A DNA stretch of 64,000 nt from Rhizobium sp. P40RR-XXII (lineage in GTDB: Bacteria > Pseudomonadota > Alphaproteobacteria > Rhizobiales > Rhizobiaceae): contig NZ_JABAII010000009.1 of assembly GCF_012641405.1 (NCBI RefSeq), positions 124,001 through 188,000 on the forward strand, in the 5' to 3' direction. The notes below the pieces were generated by a model. It was not told the DNA's origin. It did not search any database and was given only the letters and a program-made list of their open reading frames with translations. Within the stretch, counting starts at the first letter, position 1, and every line of letters starts with the position of its first letter. Shown here one piece after another: positions 42,630-51,283 of this stretch. A program made the position numbers and the translations under genes.

Positions 42630-44027
42630 ATGAAAAAGATCCGCCTGCTAAAATGTCCTGGTTATGGCCCGGCCACGCGCTTCGACACATTGACAGACCT
42701 ACCATTGCAATTCGACGCTGCGACCGCGCGGCCCGGCGATCTGATCATGCCGTCACCTGTCAATGCTCACGATCATGGCTACGGCATCCGCACCCTTGAT
42801 TTCGGCGCGACCGACGACGCACTGGAAGCTTGGATACCGGGCCTCAGACTGCGGCCGCGAACGGATGCCTACCTCGAAGCGCTCGTCGCCTTCGGCCGGC
42901 TTGCCAGAACCGGCGTCGGCGCGACCATGCATTGCCACAACTCCCTCAACGTTGATCGTCTGGTCGAGGAAGCAAGCGCCGTTATGCGGGCAGCAGGTGA
43001 TGTCGGCATTCGGCTTGGCCTCTCCTGCCCACTGCTCGACAACGATGCCTGGGCCTATGACGGCGGCCCGCGGCGATTGCGCCCATTCCTCTCCGAAGGT
43101 GATTGGAATGCACTTGCCGGAACGATTCCGAACTATGCTCCCATTCACACACAGCTTGTTGCCGTCGAGGCTGTCGCCGCCGCAAATACCAATCCCCTCA
43201 TCGATGTGCAGTATGGCCCGATCGGGCCGCAATGGTGTTCGAATGGGCTTCTGGAGGCGATTGCTGAGGCTTCCGCGCTGCGTGGCCGGCGCATCCATAT
43301 GCACTTGCTCGAAAGCCCGCGGCAACGCTTCTGGCTCGATCGGCGTTTTCCCGAGGGCATCGTCACCTATCTCGACAAAATCGGCTTCCTGTCGTCGCGG
43401 CTCGCCATTGCCCACGGCGTCCAATTGCGCCCCGATGAACTCGAATTGCTTGCTGAGCGGGGCGTGCAGCTCGTTAGCAATCCCTCAGCCAATCTCCGCC
43501 TCCGCTCAGGCGTCGCCCCGATCACCTCCACGTTAGAGATCGGCGGCCCCGCCTTCGCCATTGGTCTTGACGGCACCGGATTGGATGACGATCAGGACCT
43601 CTGGCGGGAGATGCGGCTCCTCTATCTCCTGCAGGGCGGTCGCGGCCTGACGCGACGGCTGACGGCGCAGAATGTGTTCGATGCCGTCATCCGCGTCGGC
43701 GGCCAAGTGATCAATGCATACGAAGCCGAAGATTTCACCATCATCGACTATGAGGGCTTGATCACCGAAGCACTGTTCGACGACGCCGACGAAGCGGAAA
43801 TCCTGTTGACCCGCATGAGCGCCAAATATGCCAAGGGGCTTGTCATTGCGGGCCGAGAGGTCATGCACCAAGGAAAACTGACAGGCATCGACTTTGACGC
43901 AGCCTTGTGCGAACTCCTGGCCCAGGCCAGAGCCGATCTGACAAGGCTTGAGAAGCAACGTCCTCTTGTTCGAGCTTTGTCCGAGGCCACGCGTGACTAT
44001 TATGCGACCTGGCCGGGGATCTTATGA
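42630..44027 (+). CDS. amidohydrolase, cytosine-deaminase-like
   Basis: 465 aa. Metal ligands: HxH in VNAHDHGYGIR, H in RIHMHLLESPRQ, H in AIAHGVQLRPDE and D in GLDGTGLDDDQD. The barrel resembles cytosine deaminase and N-acyl/isoxanthopterin deaminase-like enzymes. Starts 6 nt after the LysR stop. It is convergent with the DapA-family gene, with only 18 bp between the stops. It would hydrolyse or deaminate a cyclic amide or amidine (inference). Confidence 0.82.
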   Translation: MKKIRLLKCPGYGPATRFDTLTDLPLQFDAATARPGDLIMPSPVNAHDHGYGIRTLDFGATDDALEAWIPGLRLRPRTDAYLEALVAFGRLARTGVGATMHCHNSLNVDRLVEEASAVMRAAGDVGIRLGLSCPLLDNDAWAYDGGPRRLRPFLSEGDWNALAGTIPNYAPIHTQLVAVEAVAAANTNPLIDVQYGPIGPQWCSNGLLEAIAEASALRGRRIHMHLLESPRQRFWLDRRFPEGIVTYLDKIGFLSSRLAIAHGVQLRPDELELLAERGVQLVSNPSANLRLRSGVAPITSTLEIGGPAFAIGLDGTGLDDDQDLWREMRLLYLLQGGRGLTRRLTAQNVFDAVIRVGGQVINAYEAEDFTIIDYEGLITEALFDDADEAEILLTRMSAKYAKGLVIAGREVMHQGKLTGIDFDAALCELLAQARADLTRLEKQRPLVRALSEATRDYYATWPGIL

Positions 44028-44045
44028 TTTCGAGCCCGGCGGAGA

Positions 44046-44936
44046 TCATGCGTCGACTACCGCGACGAGTCGCAACGCATCGAGGCTATCGAGCCTTTTC
44101 CTGTCAGTAATCGGCAATTGAGGCGGCAACACCCTGGTCCAGACCGGATTTCCGCTGCGCTTGCCAACGAGGTACTTGACCCCCGGAATAAGGGGATGAG
44201 CGGCGATGTTCTGCCGCAGACGACGCACCTGATCCAGCAGCTGGGCATTCTCCTGATCGTGCCATAGTTGTTGCGACGAGGGAGGGTCGATATTGACCGT
44301 CGCTGAGATGCAGCCCGCATAGCCATCGCGACCGGCATCGGCAAGCGCCGCCTCGCTGCTCGGGAAGACGCCGAAGCCGGCGATCTTGGCGAGCTCACGC
44401 GCATAGGCAAGATTGCCGGAACTATCCTTCGCCCCAAGAATCCGCTTTGGAAAAGCCTGCGAAAGCCGCGCTGACAAGGCGGGTGAAAACTCGATGCCGG
44501 TCAATTGCGGGAAGTTATAGAGGTAGATCGCGATCGGCGTCTCCGCCGTCCTTGCTACAAGCTCGGCAAACCACGCAAACAAGCCGTCTTCCTCAACAGG
44601 CTTGTAGTAATAGGGCGGCAGCACGAGCGCTGCCGCAAAACCAAGATCGAAGGCACGGCGCGTCAATGCAACCGTCGTTTCCAGATCCGGCGTGCCGGTC
44701 CCGACCATCAGCCTGCTGCCATCCAATTCCCGCGCTGCGGTCATCATGAGAGCGCTGCGCTGGGTGGCGGAAAGAGAGTTGGCCTCACCCGTCGTTCCTA
44801 GCACGTTCAGGAAATCGCAGCCATTATCAAGGCACCAGCGAGCGTGTTCGATGAAGGCGGCATCATCGATGTCGCCATGATAGTCGAAGGGCGTGGGCAG
44901 GGCGGCGATCACGCCGGAAATCCGGGTCTGCGTCAC
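44046..44936 (-). CDS. DapA-family aldolase/lyase
   Basis: 296 aa TIM barrel of the dihydrodipicolinate synthase/N-acetylneuraminate lyase family. Motifs: VLGTTGEANSLS, catalytic Tyr in IAIYLYNFPQLTG, Schiff-base Lys in ILGAKDSSGN. Family enzymes add or split pyruvate-type 2-oxo acids, or dehydrate hydroxy-oxo acids. It is 21 nt downstream of the ferredoxin gene on the same strand. In this catabolic context lyase or decarboxylating-dehydratase action is more likely than lysine biosynthesis. Confidence 0.88.
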   Translation of the reverse strand: MTQTRISGVIAALPTPFDYHGDIDDAAFIEHARWCLDNGCDFLNVLGTTGEANSLSATQRSALMMTAARELDGSRLMVGTGTPDLETTVALTRRAFDLGFAAALVLPPYYYKPVEEDGLFAWFAELVARTAETPIAIYLYNFPQLTGIEFSPALSARLSQAFPKRILGAKDSSGNLAYARELAKIAGFGVFPSSEAALADAGRDGYAGCISATVNIDPPSSQQLWHDQENAQLLDQVRRLRQNIAAHPLIPGVKYLVGKRSGNPVWTRVLPPQLPITDRKRLDSLDALRLVAVVDA

Positions 44937-44957
44937 GAAAAGGCTCCTCCCATTTTA

Positions 44958-45299
44958 TCAGATTCTGCGTTCCATCGGGCTACGATAGGCTGCCACGAAA
45001 GGATGATCGAGGCTGGTGACGCGGCTCTTGTCCCAACCGCCGGGGGCGCCCCATCCGGTGACGTCATTGGCAAAGAAATCGCGATTGACCTCGCGCAGGA
45101 ACAGCCGCTCCGTTGGCATTTCCTCGTCCCACAAGATTGCGTCAACTGGGCAAACAGAAAGGCAGAGCCCGCAATTGATGCATTCCTCCGGCTGAATGTA
45201 GAACATCCTTCCGCCCTCATAGATGCAATCGACCGGACAGGCGACCGTGCAGGCCCCATCCTTCGTATCGATGCAGGGTTCAGTAATTACGTAAGCCAT
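44958..45299 (-). CDS. 7Fe/8Fe ferredoxin, FdxA-type
   Basis: 113 aa. Cysteines C9, C17, C21, C25, C40, C43, C46 and C50 give the pattern of 7Fe ferredoxins (one 3Fe-4S and one 4Fe-4S cluster): CIDTKDGACTVACPVDC and CINCGLCLSVCP. A C-terminal tail of about 60 residues follows, longer than the minimal form and typical of the Azotobacter FdI/FdxA class. First gene of a minus-strand pair with the DapA-like gene. May feed electrons to an oxygenase or reductase of the cluster that is not in this window. Confidence 0.9.
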   Translation of the reverse strand: MAYVITEPCIDTKDGACTVACPVDCIYEGGRMFYIQPEECINCGLCLSVCPVDAILWDEEMPTERLFLREVNRDFFANDVTGWGAPGGWDKSRVTSLDHPFVAAYRSPMERRI

Positions 45300-45848
45300 G
45301 TCCTTCGCCTCACGGCGCTCTGAACGGCGCCTTTAGCAAACTATGACAAACTAGAGCGTTCTTAAGAAGCGCCGATTTTCGGCTCTTTCCTTGCCGAAAC
45401 GGCAATGCTCGGGCCAAGCGAGCGGTTCGCAATACAGATGGCGTAGGTCTTTCAGCCGGCATGCAGTAGCTGCTTGCTGGTCTACTCATCCGCTGCAATA
45501 TCACGCGACAATCGCCTTTCTTTCGCAAGAAAGAGACGATGGGGAGCGGGAAAGTCGTGAAGCAGCTCGTGGGCGATGTCTCGTTGTTTCTTGGAGGCCT
45601 GAGCAAGGCGCTTGTTTTTGACGTCAGGCCGTTGCGCCGGTTACGGCTGCGCCATTGCGCGGACGCGATTAATCTGAAGGGAAAGGCTGAGCATTTCCAA
45701 TGCGGGGGAGCGAAGAGATTTCGGAGTGCGGAAAAGATCGATGTGAAACGCACAGGTCAGGTATCCGCAATTTTAGGCTCTTGAACAGTTTCGAACCATC
45801 GATCCGGCCTCCCACTCTGCAATTATGATGCGCAAAAGTCTGAACACT
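45300..45848. other. 549-bp gap: ferredoxin promoter region, no gene
   Basis: Only Arg/Ser-rich shadow frames. A small hairpin GCCGA-TTT-TCGGC (45371-45383) and the palindrome TTGCC-GAAAC-GGCAA (45391-45405) lie upstream of the ferredoxin gene. The rest, up to the DUF72 pseudogene stop, shows nothing that I can interpret. Confidence 0.5.
45391..45405. promoter_or_regulatory. palindrome TTGCC-N5-GGCAA, candidate LysR site
   Basis: TTGCC-GAAAC-GGCAA, perfect arms, 92 bp upstream of the ferredoxin start codon on the minus strand. It matches the palindrome at 35541-35555 before the importer operon; the two promoters border the cluster that contains the LysR gene. Confidence 0.6.
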
Positions 45849-46591
45849 TTAGTTTCCACCGCAGGTCGCCGCATCTGAACATCCTGCGGGCCGCATCGCA
45901 GATTTCAAAACCTGCATCGTCAGCGCGTTTTCGATTGCGGCTCCGGAAGCGGTATTATCGAACACGCACCAACCGTCCGGCGCCAAAAGTTTCGAGAACG
46001 ATCGGATCTCCTCATCTGCGTAGCTCGAGTAGTAGATTTTCGGTTTACCGTGGAGACGAACGTATCGCGGCACCGTGTCGAAATCCTCCGCCGGCCACAC
46101 CGGCGCAGGATCGGCGAGAACCCGGTCGATCGCAAAGCTTTTGATCAGATCCAATGCCTCGGCCGATGCCCAGCTCTTATGCCTTACCTCGATCACGATC
46201 GGTCCCTTATCGGCGCTCCTCATCGCCTGGAACGTCGTTTCGAACGCATCAGTGTCGAACGCCAGCGACGGTGGCAGCTGGCAGAGCAGCGGACCGCGTT
46301 TTTCTCCAAGGGGCGCGATCTCATCGAGAAATGTGTGGAACGGCTGGGCGATCCTTTCATCGCTCGAGTATGGGTAATCTCTTTGGGGATCTTTACCGCG
46401 AACCGGAAGTTCTCGGGAACCGTTTCGGCCCAGCGTGCGAAAGTTGATGTTCTGTGATGGCGGTGAAAGGTGGAATTGATCTCGACGCCATCGAACACCG
46501 AAGCGTATCGAGTCAAACCGCTTCCCTCCTGTGCAAACCGGCCGGCCACTTTTTTGGGAATGGACCAGGCCGCAGTGGCAATGATCGGCAA
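45849..46591 (-). pseudogene. DUF72-family protein gene with a frameshift
   Basis: The N-terminal half (46591 to about 46360) reads MPIIATAAWSIPKKVAGRFA, then YASVFDGVEINSTFHRHHRT and FRFAVKIPKEITHTRAM. The C-terminal half continues in another frame with ERIAQPFHTFLDEIAPLG, LLCQLPPSLAFD, IVIEVRHKSWAS and DGWCVFDNTA. Joined, they give a normal-length DUF72 (YecE-like) protein of about 245 aa. The frame changes near 46355-46362, at GCGATGAAAGG on the minus strand. Either a true pseudogene or a sequencing error. Confidence 0.75.
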
Positions 46592-46788
46592 ATCGACTTC
46601 CTCCGAGCTTTTGGGCGCTCGAACGAAACGAGGGAGCCAATGGCAGAGTTCCCGCTGCCATTACGCAACGTCCGAAACCAGGCTTATCTTGGTCAGACAA
46701 AGTGCTGTTTTGCGGCATGCCTTGGCGAGATCGGGAAAATTGCACTCATCTTATACAGGCCTAACGTTGGCTGCGGCGTAAGGTGCTG

Positions 46789-47601
46789 TTATGACCCAAT
46801 CCGTTGGAATGGCCGCAGTCGTGTGTCGAAAGTAATCTCAATTTCTTGGCACCGCGGGCTGTACCTGAGAACAGGAAGGTTCTTAAGCGAGAAATAGAAG
46901 CCGTTCGCAAACAGCGGATTGAAGCTGCCAAGCGTGCCATCACTTGCGTTCCGGTCGCCAGACGCCACGTCGAACTGCATACCTATCCGCGGCGACCAGG
47001 TGAGTTCCTCGAAGGTGTAGCCGGTCCTCGCACCCAAAGCCCAGGCCAGAATGTCGGCTGAGCCGACCTGGCCAACCTGTCCCATCGCTTCCGCATCCCA
47101 GTCGAAACCGGCAGATTTGCCGGCCGTTCGGATATCGAGCACATGCCTGTCCTCCTCACCCGACGCGGTCAGAAGAGCAGCGTGCTTGCGCTGATAGAGC
47201 GCGCAATAGGCGGGCGCCTCGATTGTCGGCAAGAATTGCCCCTCGATGGGGCCGCCGCTGAACAGGGCATCGCCGCTGGATTGATCATCGAAGGGGTGGT
47301 CATCCCGATACTGAACGGGCTGGCTGACAAGGCCATAGAAGCGCCACGTTTCCGTCTCCCGCCCGGTCCAGACGGCATCGAACGCCTGGCAGACATTTGG
47401 CCCATCGCGGGCCGGTACGAACCGCTCCAGGGCCTGGAACTTCTCGCAATGACCGTCTCCCGCGCATAGGCACGGAGCCGGGGCGTCGGAAAACCCAGCA
47501 TAGAAGGATAATCTAACATCTCGGCCCGTAGTCCATTGCCAAGGGGATAGCGGAGAAACTCGTTTCCAGCAGGGTCTTGCTATGCCGATTTGGAGATCCA
47601 C
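46789..47601 (-). pseudogene. alginate-export-like outer-membrane protein, degraded fragment
   Basis: The middle reads like the alginate-export beta-barrel family: ARDGPNVCQAFDAVWTGRE, RFYGLVSQPVQYRDDHPFDD, then GYTFEELTWSPRIGMQFDVASG and GTLGSFNPLFANGFYF. The ends are unnatural (MDLQIGIARPCWKRV at the start, RYSPRCQEIEI after the last recognisable part), and normal members have about 440-500 aa. So the gene is truncated at both ends and probably frameshifted. Next to the broken DUF72 gene. Confidence 0.65.
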
Positions 47602-47763
47602 GTGCTGTAATTGCGTAATCGGGTGATCACGGGTTTACAGGAAGCGGAGGAATGGAAAAGCCCAGCAGCAGGTAGCCAACAGCGCACGAGGTCGTGAACC
47701 CATAAAACTGATGGCGCGAAATCGATTGCGAAAGGTTCCTGGCTGGCGCGGATGATAAGGCAC

Positions 47764-50118
47764 TTACAACCAGCCGAGCGCGGTTGCCGCTCGGATGGCT
47801 TCGGCGCGGCGATGACAGCCGAGCTTGCGAAACAGATTTCCGAGGTGAAACTTCACCGTCACCTCGGAAACATTGAGGGTGTGAGCAATGCGCTTGTTCG
47901 ACATGCCGCTGGCGATCAGCTGGATCATCTGCACTTCGCGCTGCGAGAGGCCGCCCTGCAAGGCCTTCGCGTGCGGCGAATTCATCGAAGCGGCAAAGAG
48001 CGAAAGCGCGGTGCGGACATCGGACGAGGTCTCGATGAAGGTGCGGATGCGCTTGTTCTTGAGCAGCGGCGAAAGGAAGATCCGCTCCTCCGAGAGCACG
48101 CCGTTGCAGCCGAGCCGCGTCGCACCTTCAAGCGCGGATAGCAGGTGTGCGCGCGTCGCGGCATTGTCACGGCGCTGATAGGAAGTGTAGCTCTGCCAAA
48201 GCTGGAGCGCGACTTTCTCGCGGTTGGTGACTTTTGGGTTGGCGATCAGCGCATCGATCTGGCGCGACAAATAGGGGCGCGGCCCCGAAAGGCGCACGGA
48301 ATCGCGCAACCATGCCATGGCGTAGGAAATCTCGTCCCGTCTCGTCAGGCGGGTCAGCTCTTCATTGGCGCTTTCGACCCAGTTGCGGCCGATGCGCATA
48401 CGGACGGCAGACAGTGTTGCTGCCGCGTCACTCCAGCGATTGGCGTTCTGGTAGGCGATGGCGGTGCGGATCTCCATCATGGCGTGAAATTGCAGACCTT
48501 CCGACAGATGAATCCAGAGCCCATCGAGAAAACCGGGCCGGATCACCATCGGAAAATGATCGGCCAGGACCTGTGACGCATAATGAAGCGCGAACTGCAT
48601 CAGGCTCGGCCAGATTTCGGCGGCAGCGAAACCATCAAACTCGTTCTGAACAAACTGCAGGAGATCGCGGGGCTGTCCGGCCTCATAGGCGATGCAGGCT
48701 TCGGCGAGCCGCAGCATACGGAATTCCGCCTCTGCCGCGTGCGGTACCTGTTCCAGTTTCTGCCGCGCCTCCTGGATGGCCCGACGTGCAAAAAGAGCAT
48801 CGCCGCTCATCAGACGCAATACCGTCTGATGGAGATGGATGAAGAATTCCAGCAACGGCTGGCCGCCCATATGGCCAAGATAAATCAAGGTACGGGCAGC
48901 GGCGGCCTCCGCCTCGCGAAAATTCCGGCGGCGAATTTCGAATTCCAGCAGCGCGTTATAATAGGCCGCCCATTTGCCGTGATCACCCATCGGATAATCC
49001 GCCATGAACTCTCCGAGGCGGGTGATCATGGCGTCGGTCGGCATCAGGTCTTCGGAAATCATGAGATTGAGCCGAAAGGTTCGCGCCGCGAAGGAAAAAC
49101 GCGACCCACGCAACAAGACCTTCAACGGATCGAGATAATCAGAACCCAGATGCTTGCCAACCAGATGGCGCACGCGCTGCAGCTCGCCAAGCTTCAGGAG
49201 TGTGCGGGCCATGGCAAAGAGTACGACCTCATTGGTCGCGATCATCTCATGGGAAAAGCGCATGATGATGTCGCGAAAGGTCTGGAGGCTATTTCGATAA
49301 ATCAGTTCCAGGCCGCGGGCACGCTCCAGAATTTGCGCAGCATGGGCCTCGTGCCCGTGATCCAGAAGCAGGGCCATGGCGTCAAGTGGTCGTCCCGCTC
49401 GTTCAAAGGCGGAGGCTACCTCGACTACCGCGGCCGTCGTCTGAAAGCTTGCAAGCCTTTCGCTGGCGGCGATCGCAAGAAGCTTCAAGAATGCCGGGTG
49501 GTCATTTGGGGCTCTTGCAAGAAGGGGTGGCAATAGGCTTTCCCATTCTTCGTCCGGGAACGAGGTAGCGGTCTCGAGCCAGATTGAGAGGGACGCCGTC
49601 TGTCCCGGCGAAAGGTGTGCAAGGAAATTTTCGCGCAGATAGTCGATGGCCAGCCCTTCATCCTGCAGCAGCGTCAGCGGCAGAAATGCCGGCCAGCCGG
49701 CATAATCCTTGACAAACCGGTCTGCCTCTTCAGCAGGAAGCTCCCCCAGCTCCTGCCGGGAAAAAGTCAGATCACCAGCGTCGAGCGTGACCGCGCCCCG
49801 ATGCAGGATAAGCCGCGCCAGACCACTGATGCGTTGATCGGGACGGCAGGCAACCACCAGAACGTCGATGGTCTCCATGAGCTGGGCGGAAAGGCGGGCC
49901 GATCGAGCTGAAACGGGTACGTCCCAGAAAAGCTGCCCAGCCTCGACATCGCTCATGCGCGGCTGCTGCAGGCTGCAAACCTTCCTGCCCATCGCCTCTG
50001 CGGCCATGGACAGAACAGTGGTCTTTCCGGAACCTGCAGGGGCGCGCAGAAAGATCACACCGGCTCGCTCTGCAGCGATGCGACGGCAAAGATGGGGCCG
50101 TGGGATCAATCTGTTCAT
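47764..50118 (-). CDS. LuxR-family regulator, MalT/LAL type with P-loop
   Basis: 784 aa. An N-terminal P-loop (FLRAPAGSGKTTVLSMAAEA, residues about 23-42) in a degenerate STAND ATPase, a long helical TPR-like middle, and a C-terminal LuxR HTH: LSQREVQMIQLIASGMSNKR and HTLNVSEVTVKFHLGNLFRK. Shorter than E. coli MalT (901 aa). It diverges from the oligopeptide-importer operon with 136 bp between starts, so it is the likely activator, sensing a ligand in the TPR part. Confidence 0.88.
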   Translation of the reverse strand: MNRLIPRPHLCRRIAAERAGVIFLRAPAGSGKTTVLSMAAEAMGRKVCSLQQPRMSDVEAGQLFWDVPVSARSARLSAQLMETIDVLVVACRPDQRISGLARLILHRGAVTLDAGDLTFSRQELGELPAEEADRFVKDYAGWPAFLPLTLLQDEGLAIDYLRENFLAHLSPGQTASLSIWLETATSFPDEEWESLLPPLLARAPNDHPAFLKLLAIAASERLASFQTTAAVVEVASAFERAGRPLDAMALLLDHGHEAHAAQILERARGLELIYRNSLQTFRDIIMRFSHEMIATNEVVLFAMARTLLKLGELQRVRHLVGKHLGSDYLDPLKVLLRGSRFSFAARTFRLNLMISEDLMPTDAMITRLGEFMADYPMGDHGKWAAYYNALLEFEIRRRNFREAEAAAARTLIYLGHMGGQPLLEFFIHLHQTVLRLMSGDALFARRAIQEARQKLEQVPHAAEAEFRMLRLAEACIAYEAGQPRDLLQFVQNEFDGFAAAEIWPSLMQFALHYASQVLADHFPMVIRPGFLDGLWIHLSEGLQFHAMMEIRTAIAYQNANRWSDAAATLSAVRMRIGRNWVESANEELTRLTRRDEISYAMAWLRDSVRLSGPRPYLSRQIDALIANPKVTNREKVALQLWQSYTSYQRRDNAATRAHLLSALEGATRLGCNGVLSEERIFLSPLLKNKRIRTFIETSSDVRTALSLFAASMNSPHAKALQGGLSQREVQMIQLIASGMSNKRIAHTLNVSEVTVKFHLGNLFRKLGCHRRAEAIRAATALGWL

Positions 50119-50150
50119 GCGGGGTTTGTAAGCATATATCGAAAAATAAC

Positions 50151-50178
50151 CTATACCATAAAGCTAAAAAACTATACC
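50151..50178. promoter_or_regulatory. direct repeats CTATACC 21 bp apart
   Basis: CTATACC at 50151-50157 and 50172-50178, exactly 21 bp apart (two helical turns), in an AT-rich stretch of the divergent LuxR/permease promoter. Direct repeats on one DNA face are typical of MalT-like activator sites. Candidate target of the adjacent regulator. Confidence 0.5.
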
Positions 50179-50254
50179 TTTGTCCTGTTGTTCATCGCCG
50201 GAAGATGCGGATTGTTGTTGCCAGGTTAGCTGGCGAACAAGGAACCTCCCGTCG

Positions 50255-51283
50255 ATGCAGCAACATCCGTTGGTCGCGATCCTGACGCGGCTCGGCACTT
50301 TCATGCTGGTCATGATCGCGCTCTCCATCATGATTTTCGCGCTGGCGCGCGTCGTGCCGGGAGATCCGGCGCGCATGGCGCTCGGCCCCGCGGCAACGCA
50401 GGAGCAGGTCGATGCGCTGCGTGTTCGGATGGGATTGGATAAGCCGCTTCCGGTGCAATATGTCGACTATGTCGGCAAGGCACTGCGTGGTGATCTCGGC
50501 ATGTCGCTGGTTTCGCAACGTCCCGTCACGACCGATCTGGAGCAGACGGTGCCGGCAACAGTGGAGTTGGTACTCGTCTCCGTGATCTTCATGTTTGTGG
50601 TGGCCATCCCGCTCGGCGTCACTACTGCGCATTTTAGGGATCGCGCGTTGGATCATATCGGCCGCATCCTGTCTTTGACCGGTGTGACCATTCCGAGCTT
50701 CCTATTTGCGATCAGCCTGCAATTACTGGCAGCTCGTTGTCTACCGAACTGGCCGATCATCGGCCGCCTCGATCACTCCTTGAACTTTCAGGCAGGGCCG
50801 ACTGGCTTCCTTTTGGTTGACGGTTTGCTGGCAGGACGTGTGGATGTGTTCGTCGATGCGCTCCAGCACCTCGTCCTGCCGGCCTTTGCGCTTGCCATGG
50901 CCGGCATTGGCCAGATTACCCGCATTACTCGGTCATCCATGCTGGAGAACCAGCGCAAGGACCACGTTCTGACCCTGCAGAGTTTCGGCGTGCCGGAGCG
51001 GGTCATCATCTTCCGCTATCTCCTCAAGCTCTCGTCGATCGCGCCGCTCACGATCATGGGCCTCGAATTCGCGTCGCTGATCGGCAATGCCTTCGTCATC
51101 GAGATGGTGTTCGCCTGGGGCGGTTTTGCCTCCTACGGGCTGAACGCCATCCTGCAGAAGGACCTCAATGCCGTGACCGCCGTCGTGCTGGTCGCCGGCC
51201 TGTTTTTCATCGTTGCGAACCTGGTCGTGGACGTCCTGATCTCGATCATCGACCCGCGTCTGCGCCGCAAGGAGGCACGCTGA
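50255..51283 (+). CDS. oligopeptide-type ABC permease, DppB/OppB-like
   Basis: 342 aa from the ATG at 50255, with AAGGA 12 nt upstream; an ATG at 50180 would add a Cys-rich stretch unlike the family. Six helices. N-terminus LTRLGTFMLVMIALSIMIFA and RVVPGDPARM, then LGVTTAHFRDRALDHI, match DppB. The stop overlaps the start of the next permease by 1 nt. First gene of the importer operon facing the LuxR regulator. Confidence 0.92.
   Translation: MQQHPLVAILTRLGTFMLVMIALSIMIFALARVVPGDPARMALGPAATQEQVDALRVRMGLDKPLPVQYVDYVGKALRGDLGMSLVSQRPVTTDLEQTVPATVELVLVSVIFMFVVAIPLGVTTAHFRDRALDHIGRILSLTGVTIPSFLFAISLQLLAARCLPNWPIIGRLDHSLNFQAGPTGFLLVDGLLAGRVDVFVDALQHLVLPAFALAMAGIGQITRITRSSMLENQRKDHVLTLQSFGVPERVIIFRYLLKLSSIAPLTIMGLEFASLIGNAFVIEMVFAWGGFASYGLNAILQKDLNAVTAVVLVAGLFFIVANLVVDVLISIIDPRLRRKEAR

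Noticed and set aside
44046..44936. dapA for lysine biosynthesis
   Set aside because: Placed with a ferredoxin at the edge of a catabolic cluster; the family has many lyases, so a biosynthetic role is not supported.
45310..45753. 147-codon minus-strand frame upstream of the ferredoxin gene
   Set aside because: Ser/Arg/Leu-rich, no domain, would cover the ferredoxin promoter and the palindrome; likely chance.
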